Shown piece by piece: positions 28,158 through 37,643 of a stretch of 64,000 bases of DNA. Positions within the stretch are counted from its first letter, which is position 1, and every line of letters starts with the position of its first letter. This DNA is from Emcibacteraceae bacterium (lineage in GTDB: Bacteria; Pseudomonadota; Alphaproteobacteria; Sphingomonadales; Emcibacteraceae), in contig JAJFIR010000031.1 of the NCBI GenBank assembly GCA_021774795.1, positions 434,001 to 498,000 of the forward strand, written 5' to 3'. The notes beneath the pieces are model-generated. The model had not been told where the DNA came from. It made no database searches and saw nothing but the letters and a program-made list of their open reading frames with translations. The position numbers and the translations under genes were made by a program.

Positions 28158-29246
28158 CTAAGTTCCTAGAAACGCCTTGAGCAATTTAACGACCTCTTTA
28201 TTTTCATCGTCACGGCCAACAGTTAATCTGAGGCAATTTTCCAGTTCACCGGAATTATAATACCGTAAAATATATCCGTGTCTTAACAGATAGTCGTTTG
28301 CGGCAGCTGCACTTTTATTATCACCTTCAAATTTAATGAGAATGAAATTAGTTTGGCTTGGTATTACCGTCAAACCCAGGATTGTCAAATTTTCTGTAAG
28401 CCACGCGCGCCATTTCTTATTATACGTAAGGGCCATTTCTTCAAATTCAGTATCTTTAAGTGCGGCAACGCCAGCAACCTGCGCACTGCTCGGCACATTA
28501 AAAGGGTCACGGACTTTATCTAATGTTTGTGATATTTCTTTGCATGCGTAACCCCATCCCAAACGCAAGGCCGCTATCCCATATAATTTTGAGAAAGTGC
28601 GGGTCATTAGTACATTTTTAGACCGTTCAACCAGCTCTATCCCGGCTTCGTAATCATCTTGGTCAACATACTCTGCATAGGCAGCGTCCAAAATCAATAA
28701 GACATTGTCTGGAATATGCATCCAGAGCCGTTCAATTTCCGCTTTTGGCAGGTAAGTTCCCGTCGGGTTATTTGGGTTAGCAAGGAAAATGATCCGCGTT
28801 TTATCTGATATAGCGGCAAGAATATTATCGACATTTGCCGTATAATCACTGTCAGCAACCTCAATAGCCACACCACCTACAGATTTTATAGCAATGGGAT
28901 ACATGGAAAAGCTGTGCGCCATATATAACGCTTCATCACCAGGGTTTAAATAAGCACGGCAGGCCAACTTAAGTATTTCATCAGAACCAACCCCACAAAT
29001 AATTCGTTTCATATCGATAGCGTACCGTGATGCAATAGTCTGGCGCAATACGTTGTATGCAGGGTCAGGATATCGGTGGAGTTTGTGAGCTTCATTCACA
29101 TAGGCGGCCATGGCCATCGGGCTTGGTCCCATGGCGCTTTCATTTGCAGATAATTTTATAGATTTAGCGGCTTGAGCAGTCTCTGATTTACCGGAGATAT
29201 AGACATCCAATTCGTTAATCCAGTCATGTGCCTTTGGGCCGTTCAT
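28158..29246 (-). CDS. hisC: Histidinol-phosphate / aromatic aminotransferase
   Basis: Fold-type I PLP aminotransferase. The 362-residue protein has LSANESAMGPSP at the start, ANPNNPTGTY, LDAAYAEYV, and the PLP lysine in TFSKLYGIAALRLGWG, with a conserved Arg near the C-terminus (NCLRLTVG). The family makes histidinol phosphate. Linked to tyrC and away from his genes, it may mainly serve tyrosine or phenylalanine synthesis; sequence alone cannot decide. Confidence 0.92.
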   Translation of the reverse strand: MNGPKAHDWINELDVYISGKSETAQAAKSIKLSANESAMGPSPMAMAAYVNEAHKLHRYPDPAYNVLRQTIASRYAIDMKRIICGVGSDEILKLACRAYLNPGDEALYMAHSFSMYPIAIKSVGGVAIEVADSDYTANVDNILAAISDKTRIIFLANPNNPTGTYLPKAEIERLWMHIPDNVLLILDAAYAEYVDQDDYEAGIELVERSKNVLMTRTFSKLYGIAALRLGWGYACKEISQTLDKVRDPFNVPSSAQVAGVAALKDTEFEEMALTYNKKWRAWLTENLTILGLTVIPSQTNFILIKFEGDNKSAAAANDYLLRHGYILRYYNSGELENCLRLTVGRDDENKEVVKLLKAFLGT

Positions 29247-29384
29247 TTTATCACCTTAGCGTGTATAACTATTCTTGAGGTTTGATCTACACGGATATTA
29301 AGCTCATAACCACAAAAAAACATCGATTAATAAGGAAATATTGAACTTTCCGGTTATTTTTGTTGGCTTTAAAGCAAAGATTGG

Positions 29385-29412
29385 TTGACTTAGATTGGTG
29401 CTAGAGTAGAAA
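29385..29412 (+). promoter_or_regulatory. Possible promoter of metX-metW
   Basis: TTGACT (29385-29390) and TAGAAA (29407-29412) are 16 bases apart, 36 bases before the metX start. Both hexamers depart from consensus. The 200-base region between hisC and metX shows no SAM-II riboswitch pseudoknot, although such switches precede metX in other alphaproteobacteria. Confidence 0.35.
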
Positions 29413-29447
29413 ACTAAAAGAATAGAAATGCAAAATAGAAAAATAAA

Positions 29448-30608
29448 ATGACGGTAGCGACGGAAAATATAGGCGAAGATGGTTTTGCTGAGGTTGTAAC
29501 CTTAGGGGAAAATGACCCCCTGCGTCTTACCTCCGGTGAAATTCTATCACCTATTAAAGTAGCGTACAAATGTTGGGGCAAACTAAATGAAGATAAATCG
29601 AACGCGATATTGATTTGTCATGCCTTAACCGGTGATCAGTATGCACGTGGACAGAACCCCATTACAGGCAAAGAAGGTTGGTGGCCTAAATTAATTGGCC
29701 CGGGACTGGCCGCCGACACCAACAAATATTTCGTTATTTGTCCCAATGTCCTTGGCTCTTGCAGCGGGACTAGTGGACCAAAAGAAAATAATCCCGAAAC
29801 GGGTGAACCTTACGGCCTCGATTTTCCGGTGATTACTATAGCGGATATGGTCGGTGCGCAGGTTAAGCTTATAGATCATCTGGGAATTGACGTGCTTTTT
29901 TCTGTTATCGGGGGATCGATGGGAGGTATGCAGGTTCTCCATTGGGCTGTGAACCATAAAGAGCGCCTAAATACGGCAATTCCCATTGCCAGTACATGGC
30001 GGCATTCGGCTCAGAATATTGCATTCCATGAAGTGGGGCGGCAAGCCATTATGGCAGACCCGTCATGGCATGGGGGGCGTTATTTTGAAACAGATGAAAG
30101 ACCACACGCGGGCCTTTCTGTGGCGCGGATGGCGGCTCACATTACATATATGTCAGAAGGCAGCCTTACGGCAAAATTTGGGAGGAACCTTCAGGACAGG
30201 GAAAAACTTACTTTTGGATTTGACGCTGATTTCCAAATAGAAAGTTATCTGCGTTATCAAGGGATATCTTTTGTCGACCGCTTTGATGCTAATAGTTATC
30301 TATATATAACGCGGGCTATGGATTATTATGATATTTCAGCGGACTTTGACGGCAGTCTTACAAAAGCGTTTGAAGGGACATCGGTAAAGTACTGCATAAT
30401 GTCATTTACGTCGGATTGGCTCTATACAACGGCCGAAAGTAGAGAGATCGTCCGTGCGCTAAATGCAGTCGGCGCAAATGTTAGTTTCGTAGAAATTGAT
30501 ATGGATAAAGGGCATGACAGTTTCCTACTCGACTGTTCAGAAATGTTTAAAATTGTTTCAGGGTTTCTTGCCGCAGAAGCGCAAGAAAGCGGGATTAGGT
30601 TACCATGA
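29448..30608 (+). CDS. metX: Homoserine O-acyltransferase MetX
   Basis: Acylates homoserine in methionine synthesis. The 386-residue alpha/beta-hydrolase has [12 protein letters not shown], the nucleophile Ser in GGSMGGMQ (S157), the Asp in SFTSDWLY and the His in KGHDSFLLD. Most family members use acetyl-CoA, but some MetX proteins use succinyl-CoA and the overall sequence does not separate them reliably. Its end overlaps metW by 4 bases. Confidence 0.95.
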   Translation: MTVATENIGEDGFAEVVTLGENDPLRLTSGEILSPIKVAYKCWGKLNEDKSNAILICHALTGDQYARGQNPITGKEGWWPKLIGPGLAADTNKYFVICPNVLGSCSGTSGPKENNPETGEPYGLDFPVITIADMVGAQVKLIDHLGIDVLFSVIGGSMGGMQVLHWAVNHKERLNTAIPIASTWRHSAQNIAFHEVGRQAIMADPSWHGGRYFETDERPHAGLSVARMAAHITYMSEGSLTAKFGRNLQDREKLTFGFDADFQIESYLRYQGISFVDRFDANSYLYITRAMDYYDISADFDGSLTKAFEGTSVKYCIMSFTSDWLYTTAESREIVRALNAVGANVSFVEIDMDKGHDSFLLDCSEMFKIVSGFLAAEAQESGIRLP

Positions 30609-31243
30609 ACCAGAAAAGTAAAAACATGCACCACCGTGCTTCCGATATTCGTGTTGATTTACTGCTTATAGCCAACATGATCCCGGAGGGTGCGCGAGTG
30701 CTTGATGTGGGGTGTGGTGATGGTGATTTGCTTGAATATTTGCGCCAGGAAAAGAAGGTGGACGCGCGCGGGATTGAATTAAGTCCTGAAGGAGTGCAAC
30801 AAAGTGTGGCTAAAGGGCTCTCCGTAATACAAGGAAACGCAGAAGAGGAGATTAGCCATTTTCCTGATAATAGTTTTGATTATGTGATATTAAGTCAGAC
30901 GCTACAGGCGATGAGCCGACCAGATAGAATTCTTGAAGAATTATTGCGTGTTGGTAAAAGAGCTATCGTATCATTTCCAAACTTTGGTAACTGGCGGGTG
31001 CGGCTTCATTTAATGCTTAAGGGTAGAATGCCGGTAACAAAGTCATTGGACTACCCATGGTATAGCACGCCTAATATTCACTTTTGCACGATCCGTGATT
31101 TTGTTGATCTTTGTGATGAGCTTGGTATCAAAATAGAAAAAGGTATGGCAATTAATAGCACTGGCGGAAAGATCTCATTTCAGTCTCTTTTGCTATCGAA
31201 CTTTTTGGGTACGCAAGGCTTATACGTTATTACACGTTCTTAG
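30605..31243 (+). CDS. metW: Methionine biosynthesis protein MetW
   Basis: Methyltransferase-fold protein that pairs with MetX. The 212-residue sequence has [15 protein letters not shown] (SAM-type motif I), [12 protein letters not shown] and the family-specific [22 protein letters not shown]. The ATGA overlap with metX indicates coupled translation. In proteobacteria MetW is required with MetX for full activity. It converges on the methyltransferase gene at 31245 with a single base between them. Confidence 0.95.
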   Translation: MNQKSKNMHHRASDIRVDLLLIANMIPEGARVLDVGCGDGDLLEYLRQEKKVDARGIELSPEGVQQSVAKGLSVIQGNAEEEISHFPDNSFDYVILSQTLQAMSRPDRILEELLRVGKRAIVSFPNFGNWRVRLHLMLKGRMPVTKSLDYPWYSTPNIHFCTIRDFVDLCDELGIKIEKGMAINSTGGKISFQSLLLSNFLGTQGLYVITRS

Positions 31244-31244
31244 G

Positions 31245-32012
31245 TCATTCTTCATTTGGGGCCATTTGGGAGCCAATTAATACTGGTTTATGAACCATTT
31301 TTTTTGCTTTATCCTGCGGGTTAGCCGCATATATTTGTTTTTCGGCTTCAATGATAAGAACCCCGGCAAACTTACTCCACCACCTTTGGCCTGTGGTCTC
31401 CAACGTTGCAAGCGCTGTGAGCATTGTTCTGCTTTTAAAAGGGGGCAGAAATAATGCAGAAGTCCATCTTGTCGGGCTGAGCATATTCTTTGACAGCATT
31501 TCCTTAATTTGGGATGTAGAGAAAGGCTTTCCGTGCCCGAACGGCGTTGCTTCAGACCGACACCACGGCCCAAGACGGCTTGGGACGATGATAAGAACGC
31601 GACCCCCGGGTGCGAGGGAGCGCCATACTTCACGCAGCATATGTTTGCTGTGATCTGTATGCTCAAGACAATGAACTATTATTATTCTATCCATGCTTGC
31701 TTCTTTGATCGGAAGATCAGTTTCTCGCGCCAATGCAGTAAGATTACCATGATAGCGACCATATTGATCTTTTTGGTGATCCTTGTGGCGTGGCCAACGA
31801 ATTACGCCTTGCAAAGTGGGCATAATGGCCACGGTGTGGGCCGCTTCATCACGAAATGTTTCCAAATAGGGAGGAGCGTATCCAAACCCCAGAATGTCCA
31901 TTCCCTTAATGGAAGGCCACAGGGTTCTAATTTGCCTTCGGATAAGCCTTGTGGTTATCTTCCCAAGCGGAGACGCATAATATGACCTTAACTCTACGAC
32001 ATCTTGAAACAT
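31245..32012 (-). CDS. Class I SAM-dependent methyltransferase
   Basis: A 255-residue methyltransferase of an alphaproteobacterial family of unknown substrate. GFGYAPPYLE replaces the usual glycine-rich motif I, and IIIVHCLEHTDHSKHMLREVWRSLAPGGRVLIIVPSR covers motifs II and III in a Methyltransf_11 pattern. The family commonly lies near the hisC-tyrC-metX-metW cluster and is often divergent from a glyoxalase II gene, which is not present here. Its upstream region carries a terminator-like hairpin (32094-32126), so it may be controlled by attenuation if transcription begins further upstream. Confidence 0.82.
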   Translation of the reverse strand: MFQDVVELRSYYASPLGKITTRLIRRQIRTLWPSIKGMDILGFGYAPPYLETFRDEAAHTVAIMPTLQGVIRWPRHKDHQKDQYGRYHGNLTALARETDLPIKEASMDRIIIVHCLEHTDHSKHMLREVWRSLAPGGRVLIIVPSRLGPWCRSEATPFGHGKPFSTSQIKEMLSKNMLSPTRWTSALFLPPFKSRTMLTALATLETTGQRWWSKFAGVLIIEAEKQIYAANPQDKAKKMVHKPVLIGSQMAPNEE

Positions 32013-32317
32013 GGTGGAACTTCCAACCTTTTAACGTGGTTAAGAAGTATATCGAATAAAAAATTAAAACCAATATCTATGGTGTAAAAAACATTCGGCC
32101 CACTTTTGATTTAAAAGTGAGCCGAAAAGAGAGGGGGAAGTTATTAAAACTGTCACTTAAATTAACGAGTAAATTAAGAGACGATATAACATAACATTGA
32201 ATGTAAAACTTATCAACATATTTCTGAAATAAGAAAAATTCTTGTGAATTTTATGTAAATCATTCAAAATCATCTTCAGATTCAGAAGATTGATGGGTGT
32301 TTCCAAAAGGAATGAAT
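32013..32317. other. 305-base intergenic region with a hairpin and a possible minus-strand transcript
   Basis: No coding potential was seen. The region separates the minus-strand methyltransferase gene from the plus-strand M13 peptidase gene. Its main feature is the stem at 32094-32126 with a T-run on the minus strand, described under the small RNA entry. The remainder is AT-rich. Confidence 0.7.
32086..32182 (-). ncRNA. Candidate trans-acting small RNA with C-rich motif and Rho-independent terminator
   Basis: On the minus strand a -35-like TTGATA (32211-32216) and a -10-like TATGTT (32188-32193) are exactly 17 bases apart, giving a start near 32182. The transcript would end at the T-run at 32086-32091 after a strong stem: TTCGGC and CACTTTT on one side pair with AAAAGTG and GCCGAA on the other (32094-32126; one C-A mismatch, five-base loop). 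Between start and terminator is an unpaired pyrimidine stretch, CTTCCCCCTCTCTTTT, complementary to Shine-Dalgarno sequences. No reading frame of note. The alternative is an attenuator in the leader of the methyltransferase gene. Confidence 0.5.
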
Positions 32318-34366
32318 ATGAAAAAATATTTGAGTATAGTTGTTGCCGTTACGCTAATTTCCGGATGTGATAATAGTGGATCAGAGAATTCAGAGCTGGA
32401 AATGATAAAGTCTGATAAACCGTCGGGTGTAAATTTGGCAAACATGGACACCACGGTCCATCCTGGTGATGATTTTTTTGAATATGTTAGCGGTACGTGG
32501 CTTAAAAATACCGAAATTCCTGCCGACAAAAGCAGGTATGGTGCCTTCAATATATTACGCGATAACGCCGAAACAGATGTTCGTGCCATTATCGAGGAAG
32601 CATCAGCTTCCGGTGCAGTTTCAGGGAGCAGCGAACAAAAGGCTGGCGATCTGTTTAAATCATATATGGATATGGAAACACGTAACGCACTCGGCATAAA
32701 GCCACTGCTTTCGCATTTGGCAGATGTTGATGCTATTACCGACAGAGAAAGTCTTTCCCTTTATCTTGCTCAAGCAAACAAATATTCCACCAGCAACCCT
32801 CTCGCTTTATATATTAGTGTGGATGCTAAAATACCAACGCAATATTCGCTTCATATCTATCAGGCGGGCCTTGGACTGCCTGATAGAGAATATTATTTTA
32901 ATGACGACGAGAAATCGATAGATATCCGGCAAAAATATCTTACTCACATCAAAAAAATGCTCGATCTGGCAAATATTGAGAATGCCGCAAGTTCGGCACA
33001 ACTGATTATGGATCTGGAAACACAAATTGCCGAGGTTCATTGGAAGAAAGAAGAAAACCGCGATAGCAATAAACGATATAACAAGTATGAAATTACTCAA
33101 TTAAAAGAGCTTTTGTCCAATTTGGATTTAGATATCTATTTTGATGAAGTAGGCGCGCCAAATGAAAATGCGATTATCATCAATCAACCCAGCTTTTTGG
33201 AGGGCTTGAATTCACTACTGGGTGAAGTGCCGCTGTCTTCCTGGAAAATATATTTAAAATGGTCACTGGTAAATGATTTAGCCTCCCGTCTAAATGATGC
33301 CATGGACCAGCAAAATTTTGAATTTTATTCGAAAACATTAAGCGGTGTAGAAGAACAGAGACCTATGTGGCGTAGAGCAGTATCCACAGTCAGCGCAAAC
33401 CTTGGAGAGCTTGTTGGTGAGGTTTACGTTTCCAAACATTTTAAACCGGAAGCAAAGAAAAGCATGGTTGGACTGGTTCAGAACTTGATCAAATCATACG
33501 AAATGAGCATAAGGTCACTAGATTGGATGGGCGAAGAGACCAAGCAGAAAGCCCTTGAAAAACTATCAAAGTTTAGTCCGAAAATTGGCTATCCCGATGT
33601 TTGGAAAGACTATTCAAAATTGGAAATAAAAGCGGATGACCTCGTCGGGAATATATACCGATCGGCTTTGGTTGTACATAATAGAGAGCTTGCTAAATTA
33701 GGTGCCCCGATCGACAAAAATGAATGGTTCATGACACCTCAAACGGTCAACGCATATTATAACCCGACAATGAATGAGATCGTATTCCCGGCGGCTATAT
33801 TGCAACCACCCTTTTACAACATGCCAGCTGATGACGCCGTAAATTACGGCGGTATTGGTGGTGTCATCGGGCACGAGATCGGCCACGGGTTTGATGATCA
33901 GGGTAGTCGCTATAATGGAGACGGCAAGCTCGAAGACTGGTGGACAACCAGCGATCAGGAAAAATTTAAAGCAAAAACCGGCGCACTTGTATCGCAATAT
34001 GACACGTACGAACCTGTTGACGGAACTAATGTGAATGGTGAATTTACATTAGGGGAAAATATCGGTGATTTAAGCGGTTTGAGTATAGCTTATAAAGCTT
34101 ACAAACTTTCACTTGATGGTAAGGAAGCGCCGGTGATAGAAGGCTTTACGGGCGATCAGCGGTTTTTCATTGGCTGGGCACAAGCGTTCCAATCGAAAAT
34201 ACGTGATGAGGCATTGATACAGCAAATAAAGACTGACCCACATTCTCCTGATCGATATAGGGTGAACGGAGTCGTTTATAATATTGATGCATTTTATGAT
34301 GCGTTTGATGTTGAAGAGACGCATAAGCTATACATCAAGCCGGAGGACCGCGTTAGAATCTGGTAA
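32318..34366 (+). CDS. M13 family zinc metallopeptidase (neprilysin/PepO type), lipoprotein
   Basis: Oligopeptidase of the M13 family, anchored as a lipoprotein (lipobox LISGC at about residues 14-18). The 682-residue protein has the N-terminal M13 domain, then the catalytic domain with the zinc motif HEIGH in VIGHEIGHGFDDQGSRYN, the third ligand in GENIGDLSG, NAYYNPTMNEI (substrate binding) and a C-terminal RIW in place of the usual VW. Start: the ATG at 32318 has AAAAGGA six bases upstream and opens with MKKYLS; the in-frame GTG at 32297 and ATG at 32312 are less likely. Confidence 0.95.
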   Translation: MKKYLSIVVAVTLISGCDNSGSENSELEMIKSDKPSGVNLANMDTTVHPGDDFFEYVSGTWLKNTEIPADKSRYGAFNILRDNAETDVRAIIEEASASGAVSGSSEQKAGDLFKSYMDMETRNALGIKPLLSHLADVDAITDRESLSLYLAQANKYSTSNPLALYISVDAKIPTQYSLHIYQAGLGLPDREYYFNDDEKSIDIRQKYLTHIKKMLDLANIENAASSAQLIMDLETQIAEVHWKKEENRDSNKRYNKYEITQLKELLSNLDLDIYFDEVGAPNENAIIINQPSFLEGLNSLLGEVPLSSWKIYLKWSLVNDLASRLNDAMDQQNFEFYSKTLSGVEEQRPMWRRAVSTVSANLGELVGEVYVSKHFKPEAKKSMVGLVQNLIKSYEMSIRSLDWMGEETKQKALEKLSKFSPKIGYPDVWKDYSKLEIKADDLVGNIYRSALVVHNRELAKLGAPIDKNEWFMTPQTVNAYYNPTMNEIVFPAAILQPPFYNMPADDAVNYGGIGGVIGHEIGHGFDDQGSRYNGDGKLEDWWTTSDQEKFKAKTGALVSQYDTYEPVDGTNVNGEFTLGENIGDLSGLSIAYKAYKLSLDGKEAPVIEGFTGDQRFFIGWAQAFQSKIRDEALIQQIKTDPHSPDRYRVNGVVYNIDAFYDAFDVEETHKLYIKPEDRVRIW

Positions 34367-34372
34367 TTTCGG

Positions 34373-34867
34373 TTAATCGGCAGCGAGCAGATTGGCTCTG
34401 ATATAATTCCAATTGCTTGTGGCTAAAATCATATTTTTACCACGGTCTGCATTCCAGTGGGTTTTAAACTCTTCGGAATAATGCAAAAATAACATACCCG
34501 CGAAAACGGTATATTGTTCTGGGTCTGTCGGGTTTGTATACCCCAGTGAAATTCTAAGCGGGTCATATCCGCCAAACTGGGGCGCATATCTCTCAGGATT
34601 TTTTGCAAATGAATCGCGGTTTTTGATATCGGAAAAATACCAGGTGGAACCGGCCCAATCCGCCTGAAACTCAGGCAGACCAACTTTTGGTCCATCCTCG
34701 CGGTGATAAGCAACGGTATCATATCCGTTGATCGCGATATTTTTGCTTGTATTGAAAATAACACTATCCGCAACATATTCTTGGGCTGCGAAATAGAATG
34801 ATAAGCCACCAAATAGGGCAATGACCAAAGCGGATACAGTTAGTAATATTCTGGATAATTTTTTCAT
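34373..34867 (-). CDS. YHS-domain protein with N-terminal membrane segment
   Basis: A 164-residue protein with a signal peptide or anchor (about 5-28) and a YHS-like domain at about 40-110: INGYDTVAYHREDGPKVG, WYFSDIKNRDSF and PERYAPQFGGYD. The family is common in proteobacteria and is exported; metal binding has been suggested from the domain type, with no defined substrate. It converges on the M13 gene with a 6-base gap. Confidence 0.82.
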   Translation of the reverse strand: MKKLSRILLTVSALVIALFGGLSFYFAAQEYVADSVIFNTSKNIAINGYDTVAYHREDGPKVGLPEFQADWAGSTWYFSDIKNRDSFAKNPERYAPQFGGYDPLRISLGYTNPTDPEQYTVFAGMLFLHYSEEFKTHWNADRGKNMILATSNWNYIRANLLAAD

Positions 34868-34907
34868 TTTACTGGTAGCCGTGAGTAATATTGCTGATGT
34901 TTACGGT

Positions 34908-35780
34908 TCATCTGGTCGGTACTGCGTCACCGCCTGCATAATCGTAAAAACCGCGTCCTGTTTTTTTCCCGAGCCAACCCGCTTCAACATATTTCACGAG
35001 GAGCGGACAAGGCCTATATTTTGTATCTGCGAACCCGTTGTTTAATACCTTCATAATGGAAAGACAGGTATCTAAGCCAATAAAATCAGCAAGTTGTAAT
35101 GGGCCCATAGGGTGATTGGCTCCTAGTCGCATGGATAAGTCGATCGAGCTAACATTGCCGACGCCTTCATACAAGGTGTAGGCGGCCTCATTAATCATTG
35201 GCATTAATATGCGGTTCACAATGAATCCAGGAAAATCCTCTGATTCTGCGCTAATTTTGCCAAGCTTTTCGACAATTTCTTTAATAATGTTATTTGTTTC
35301 ATCGCTTGTGGCGATACCTCTTATAATTTCAACAAGAGACATAATGGGCACAGGGTTCATAAAATGAACGCCAATAAATTTGTCCGGCCGATCACTAACT
35401 GCGGCAAGACGTGTGACTGATATAGATGAAGTGTTAGTAGCCAATATTGCCCCGGGCTTCAAAATATCACTTAACTCTACAAAAATGGATTTTTTTATGT
35501 CTTCATTTTCTGTGACGGCCTCAATAGCCAAATCTACATCATTAAAGTTTAATAAACCAACCGTCGTATTTATGTTATTGAGTGCTGCGGCACATTCATC
35601 TTCCGAAATAAGTTCCTTTGCCACTTGTCGGTTCAAATTTTTATCTATTACCACTTCGGCCTGTTTTAAAGCATCGGCACTAATGTCACTCAACAATACA
35701 TTATATCCGGCGAGCGCGAAGACATGTGCAATACCATTGCCCATTTGTCCTGCACCGATAACGCCAACTGTTTTTATCAT
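34908..35780 (-). CDS. hbd: 3-hydroxybutyryl-CoA dehydrogenase
   Basis: NAD(P)-dependent 3-hydroxyacyl-CoA dehydrogenase of the short (290-residue) single-function class. Residues 1-185 form the Rossmann domain (GVIGAGQMGNGIAHVFAL) and the catalytic HFMNPVPIMSLVEI His is present; the C-terminal domain has NRILMPMINEA and GANHPMGPLQLADFIGLD. It is 19 bases downstream of etfA, a common alphaproteobacterial order that links acyl-CoA oxidation to electron transfer flavoprotein. Confidence 0.94.
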   Translation of the reverse strand: MIKTVGVIGAGQMGNGIAHVFALAGYNVLLSDISADALKQAEVVIDKNLNRQVAKELISEDECAAALNNINTTVGLLNFNDVDLAIEAVTENEDIKKSIFVELSDILKPGAILATNTSSISVTRLAAVSDRPDKFIGVHFMNPVPIMSLVEIIRGIATSDETNNIIKEIVEKLGKISAESEDFPGFIVNRILMPMINEAAYTLYEGVGNVSSIDLSMRLGANHPMGPLQLADFIGLDTCLSIMKVLNNGFADTKYRPCPLLVKYVEAGWLGKKTGRGFYDYAGGDAVPTR

Positions 35781-35799
35781 TATTTCTGCTTTCTAGTGA

Positions 35800-36732
35800 T
35801 CAAGACAACTCTTTATCAAGTTCCGGTAATGCCTGAAATAGATCTGCGACAAGACCATAGTCGGCCACCTGGAATATGGGAGCCTCTTCATCCTTATTTA
35901 TCGCCACGATGACTTTGCTATCTTTCATTCCGGCTAAATGTTGAATGGCACCGGAAATACCCACTGCAATATAAAGGTCTGGCGCAACAATTTTTCCGGT
36001 TTGTCCTACTTGATAATCATTGGGAACATAACCGGCATCAACGGCAGCGCGGGAGGCACCAATGGCCGCTCCGAGTTTATCGGCAATACTCTCAATAAGG
36101 GAAAAATTATCGCCACTTCCCATACCGCGCCCACCGGATATTATGGTTTTTGCACTTGTGAGTTCAGGACGTTCTGATTTGCTTAATTCTGCACTTACAA
36201 AACGAGAAAGTCCGGGGTTAGTGGGGCCGTCTATAGTCTCCACCGGTGCTGACCCGCCTTCTGCATTCGCTGCGCCAAACGCTGTTGTACGAACAGTGAT
36301 AAGTTTTTTTGCGTCAGTTGATTGAACGGTGGCAATCGCATTTCCAGCATATATGGGACGTTTGAAAGTATCATTGCTTTCAATAGAAATAATATCTGAA
36401 ATTTGCTCCATATCGAGCAAAGCTGCCACGCGTGGCATAAAGTTTTTTCCGGTGGTCGTTGCGGCTACCAAAATTTGATCATATGAGCCCGCGAGGCTGA
36501 CAATCAATGGAGCTATGACCTCGGCCAGTGGATGCTCTAATTCGGGGCTGTCCGCAAATAGCACTTTTGTCACCCCCGCAACTTTACAAGCGGTCTCGCC
36601 AACGCTCGCGCATCCCGCTCCCGCAACAAGAACATGTATATCACTGTTAAAATTTGTTGCCGCAGTTATGGCATTTAAGGTGCTTTCCTTTAATTCGGCG
36701 TTATCATGGTCAGCTATCACGAGGACGGTCAT
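35800..36732 (-). CDS. etfA: Electron transfer flavoprotein alpha subunit
   Basis: Binds FAD and passes electrons from acyl-CoA and other dehydrogenases to ETF-ubiquinone oxidoreductase. The 310-residue protein has the N-terminal ETF fold and the FAD-binding domain with SGGRGMGSGDNF, GASRAAVDAGYVPNDYQVGQTGKIVAPDLYIAVGISGAIQHL split across the nucleotide site, and the C-terminal NKDEEAPIF. It follows etfB by one base. Confidence 0.97.
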   Translation of the reverse strand: MTVLVIADHDNAELKESTLNAITAATNFNSDIHVLVAGAGCASVGETACKVAGVTKVLFADSPELEHPLAEVIAPLIVSLAGSYDQILVAATTTGKNFMPRVAALLDMEQISDIISIESNDTFKRPIYAGNAIATVQSTDAKKLITVRTTAFGAANAEGGSAPVETIDGPTNPGLSRFVSAELSKSERPELTSAKTIISGGRGMGSGDNFSLIESIADKLGAAIGASRAAVDAGYVPNDYQVGQTGKIVAPDLYIAVGISGAIQHLAGMKDSKVIVAINKDEEAPIFQVADYGLVADLFQALPELDKELS

Positions 36733-36733
36733 T

Positions 36734-37483
36734 TTATATTACTCCTGCTTCATCACGAAGTTTTGAGACCAGCTCTGATACGTTTTCTACAATTACCCCA
36801 GCACTTCGCCCGTCGGGTTCTTCAACTTTTAACGTTTTAGTCCGCGCGCTGATATCCACTCCATAATCATCAGGTGTTTTCTCTTCCAGCGGCTTTCTCT
36901 TCGCCTTCATAATATTGGGTAAAGACGCGTATCGCGGCTCATTAAGGCGCAGATCAGATGTTATCACAGCGGGAAGCGTGAGTTTCAGTGTTTCAAGGCC
37001 GCCATCAATTTCGCGGGTCACGTTAACCGAACCACCATCCATCTTCACTTCAGAAGCAAAAGTGCCTTGCCCCCAGCCAAGCAAAGCAGCAAGCATCTGG
37101 CCGGTTTGGTTGCAGTCATCATCAATCGCCTGTTTTCCCATCAAGACAATTTCAGGGCCCTCCTGTTCCACAATGGCCTTCAAAATTTTAGCAACGGGAA
37201 GCGGCCCAACTTCGCTATCTGTTTTAACCAAAATCGCACGGTCGGCACCCATCGCAAGAGCGGTGCGGAGTGTTTCCTGTGCTTGGGCCGGTCCAATTGA
37301 TACCGCTATGATTTCTTCCGCATTTCCTGCTTCTTTGATGTGAATGGCTTCTTCGATCGCTATTTCATCGAATGGATTCATCGACATTTTCACATTTGCC
37401 AGTTCAACGCCACTATTATCTGATTTCACACGTACTTTAACGTTGTAATCGATAACACGTTTTACGGGGACCAATATTTTCAT
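36734..37483 (-). CDS. etfB: Electron transfer flavoprotein beta subunit
   Basis: Partner of EtfA; holds AMP structurally. The 249-residue sequence begins [19 protein letters not shown] and contains [28 protein letters not shown] and the recognition-loop region [17 protein letters not shown], typical of group I ETFs. It is first in the etfB-etfA-hbd transcript and is preceded by a likely promoter at 37518-37545. Confidence 0.97.
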   Translation of the reverse strand: MKILVPVKRVIDYNVKVRVKSDNSGVELANVKMSMNPFDEIAIEEAIHIKEAGNAEEIIAVSIGPAQAQETLRTALAMGADRAILVKTDSEVGPLPVAKILKAIVEQEGPEIVLMGKQAIDDDCNQTGQMLAALLGWGQGTFASEVKMDGGSVNVTREIDGGLETLKLTLPAVITSDLRLNEPRYASLPNIMKAKRKPLEEKTPDDYGVDISARTKTLKVEEPDGRSAGVIVENVSELVSKLRDEAGVI

Positions 37484-37517
37484 AGAACTATCTTCTCCAA
37501 GCTGAAATTTTAGATAT

Positions 37518-37545
37518 ACTATAGTAAGATATGAAGTTTATTCAA
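37518..37545 (-). promoter_or_regulatory. Likely promoter of etfB-etfA-hbd
   Basis: On the minus strand TTGAAT (37540-37545) and TATAGT (37518-37523) are 16 bases apart, 35 bases before the etfB start codon. GGAGA follows near the start as the ribosome binding site. Confidence 0.5.
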
Positions 37546-37580
37546 TTAGAATAAATCATAAAATCACTAAACCATCTACT

Positions 37581-37609
37581 TTGACATTCCCTAAATAACG
37601 GACTACCAT
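37581..37609 (+). promoter_or_regulatory. Likely promoter of the FAH-family triplet
   Basis: A perfect -35 TTGACA (37581-37586) is followed after 17 bases by TACCAT (37604-37609), 35 bases before the first FAH gene. It is divergent from the etfB promoter and 36 bases from it, so the two could share a control site. Confidence 0.5.
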
Positions 37610-37643
37610 TAACGGATATAAAAATTTATAAACGGGGCCGAAA

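Noticed and set aside
29247-29447. SAM-II-type riboswitch before metX
   Set aside because: The region has TTGACTTAGATTGGTGC and ACTAAAAGA that recall the SAM-II core, but I could not form the P1 stem or the pseudoknot. A covariance-model search with SAM-II and SAM-V would decide; a significant hit would reverse this.
31509-31985. Long plus-strand reading frame opposite the methyltransferase gene
   Set aside because: It is 158 codons with no family likeness and lies fully antisense to a gene with clear methyltransferase motifs; a shadow frame.
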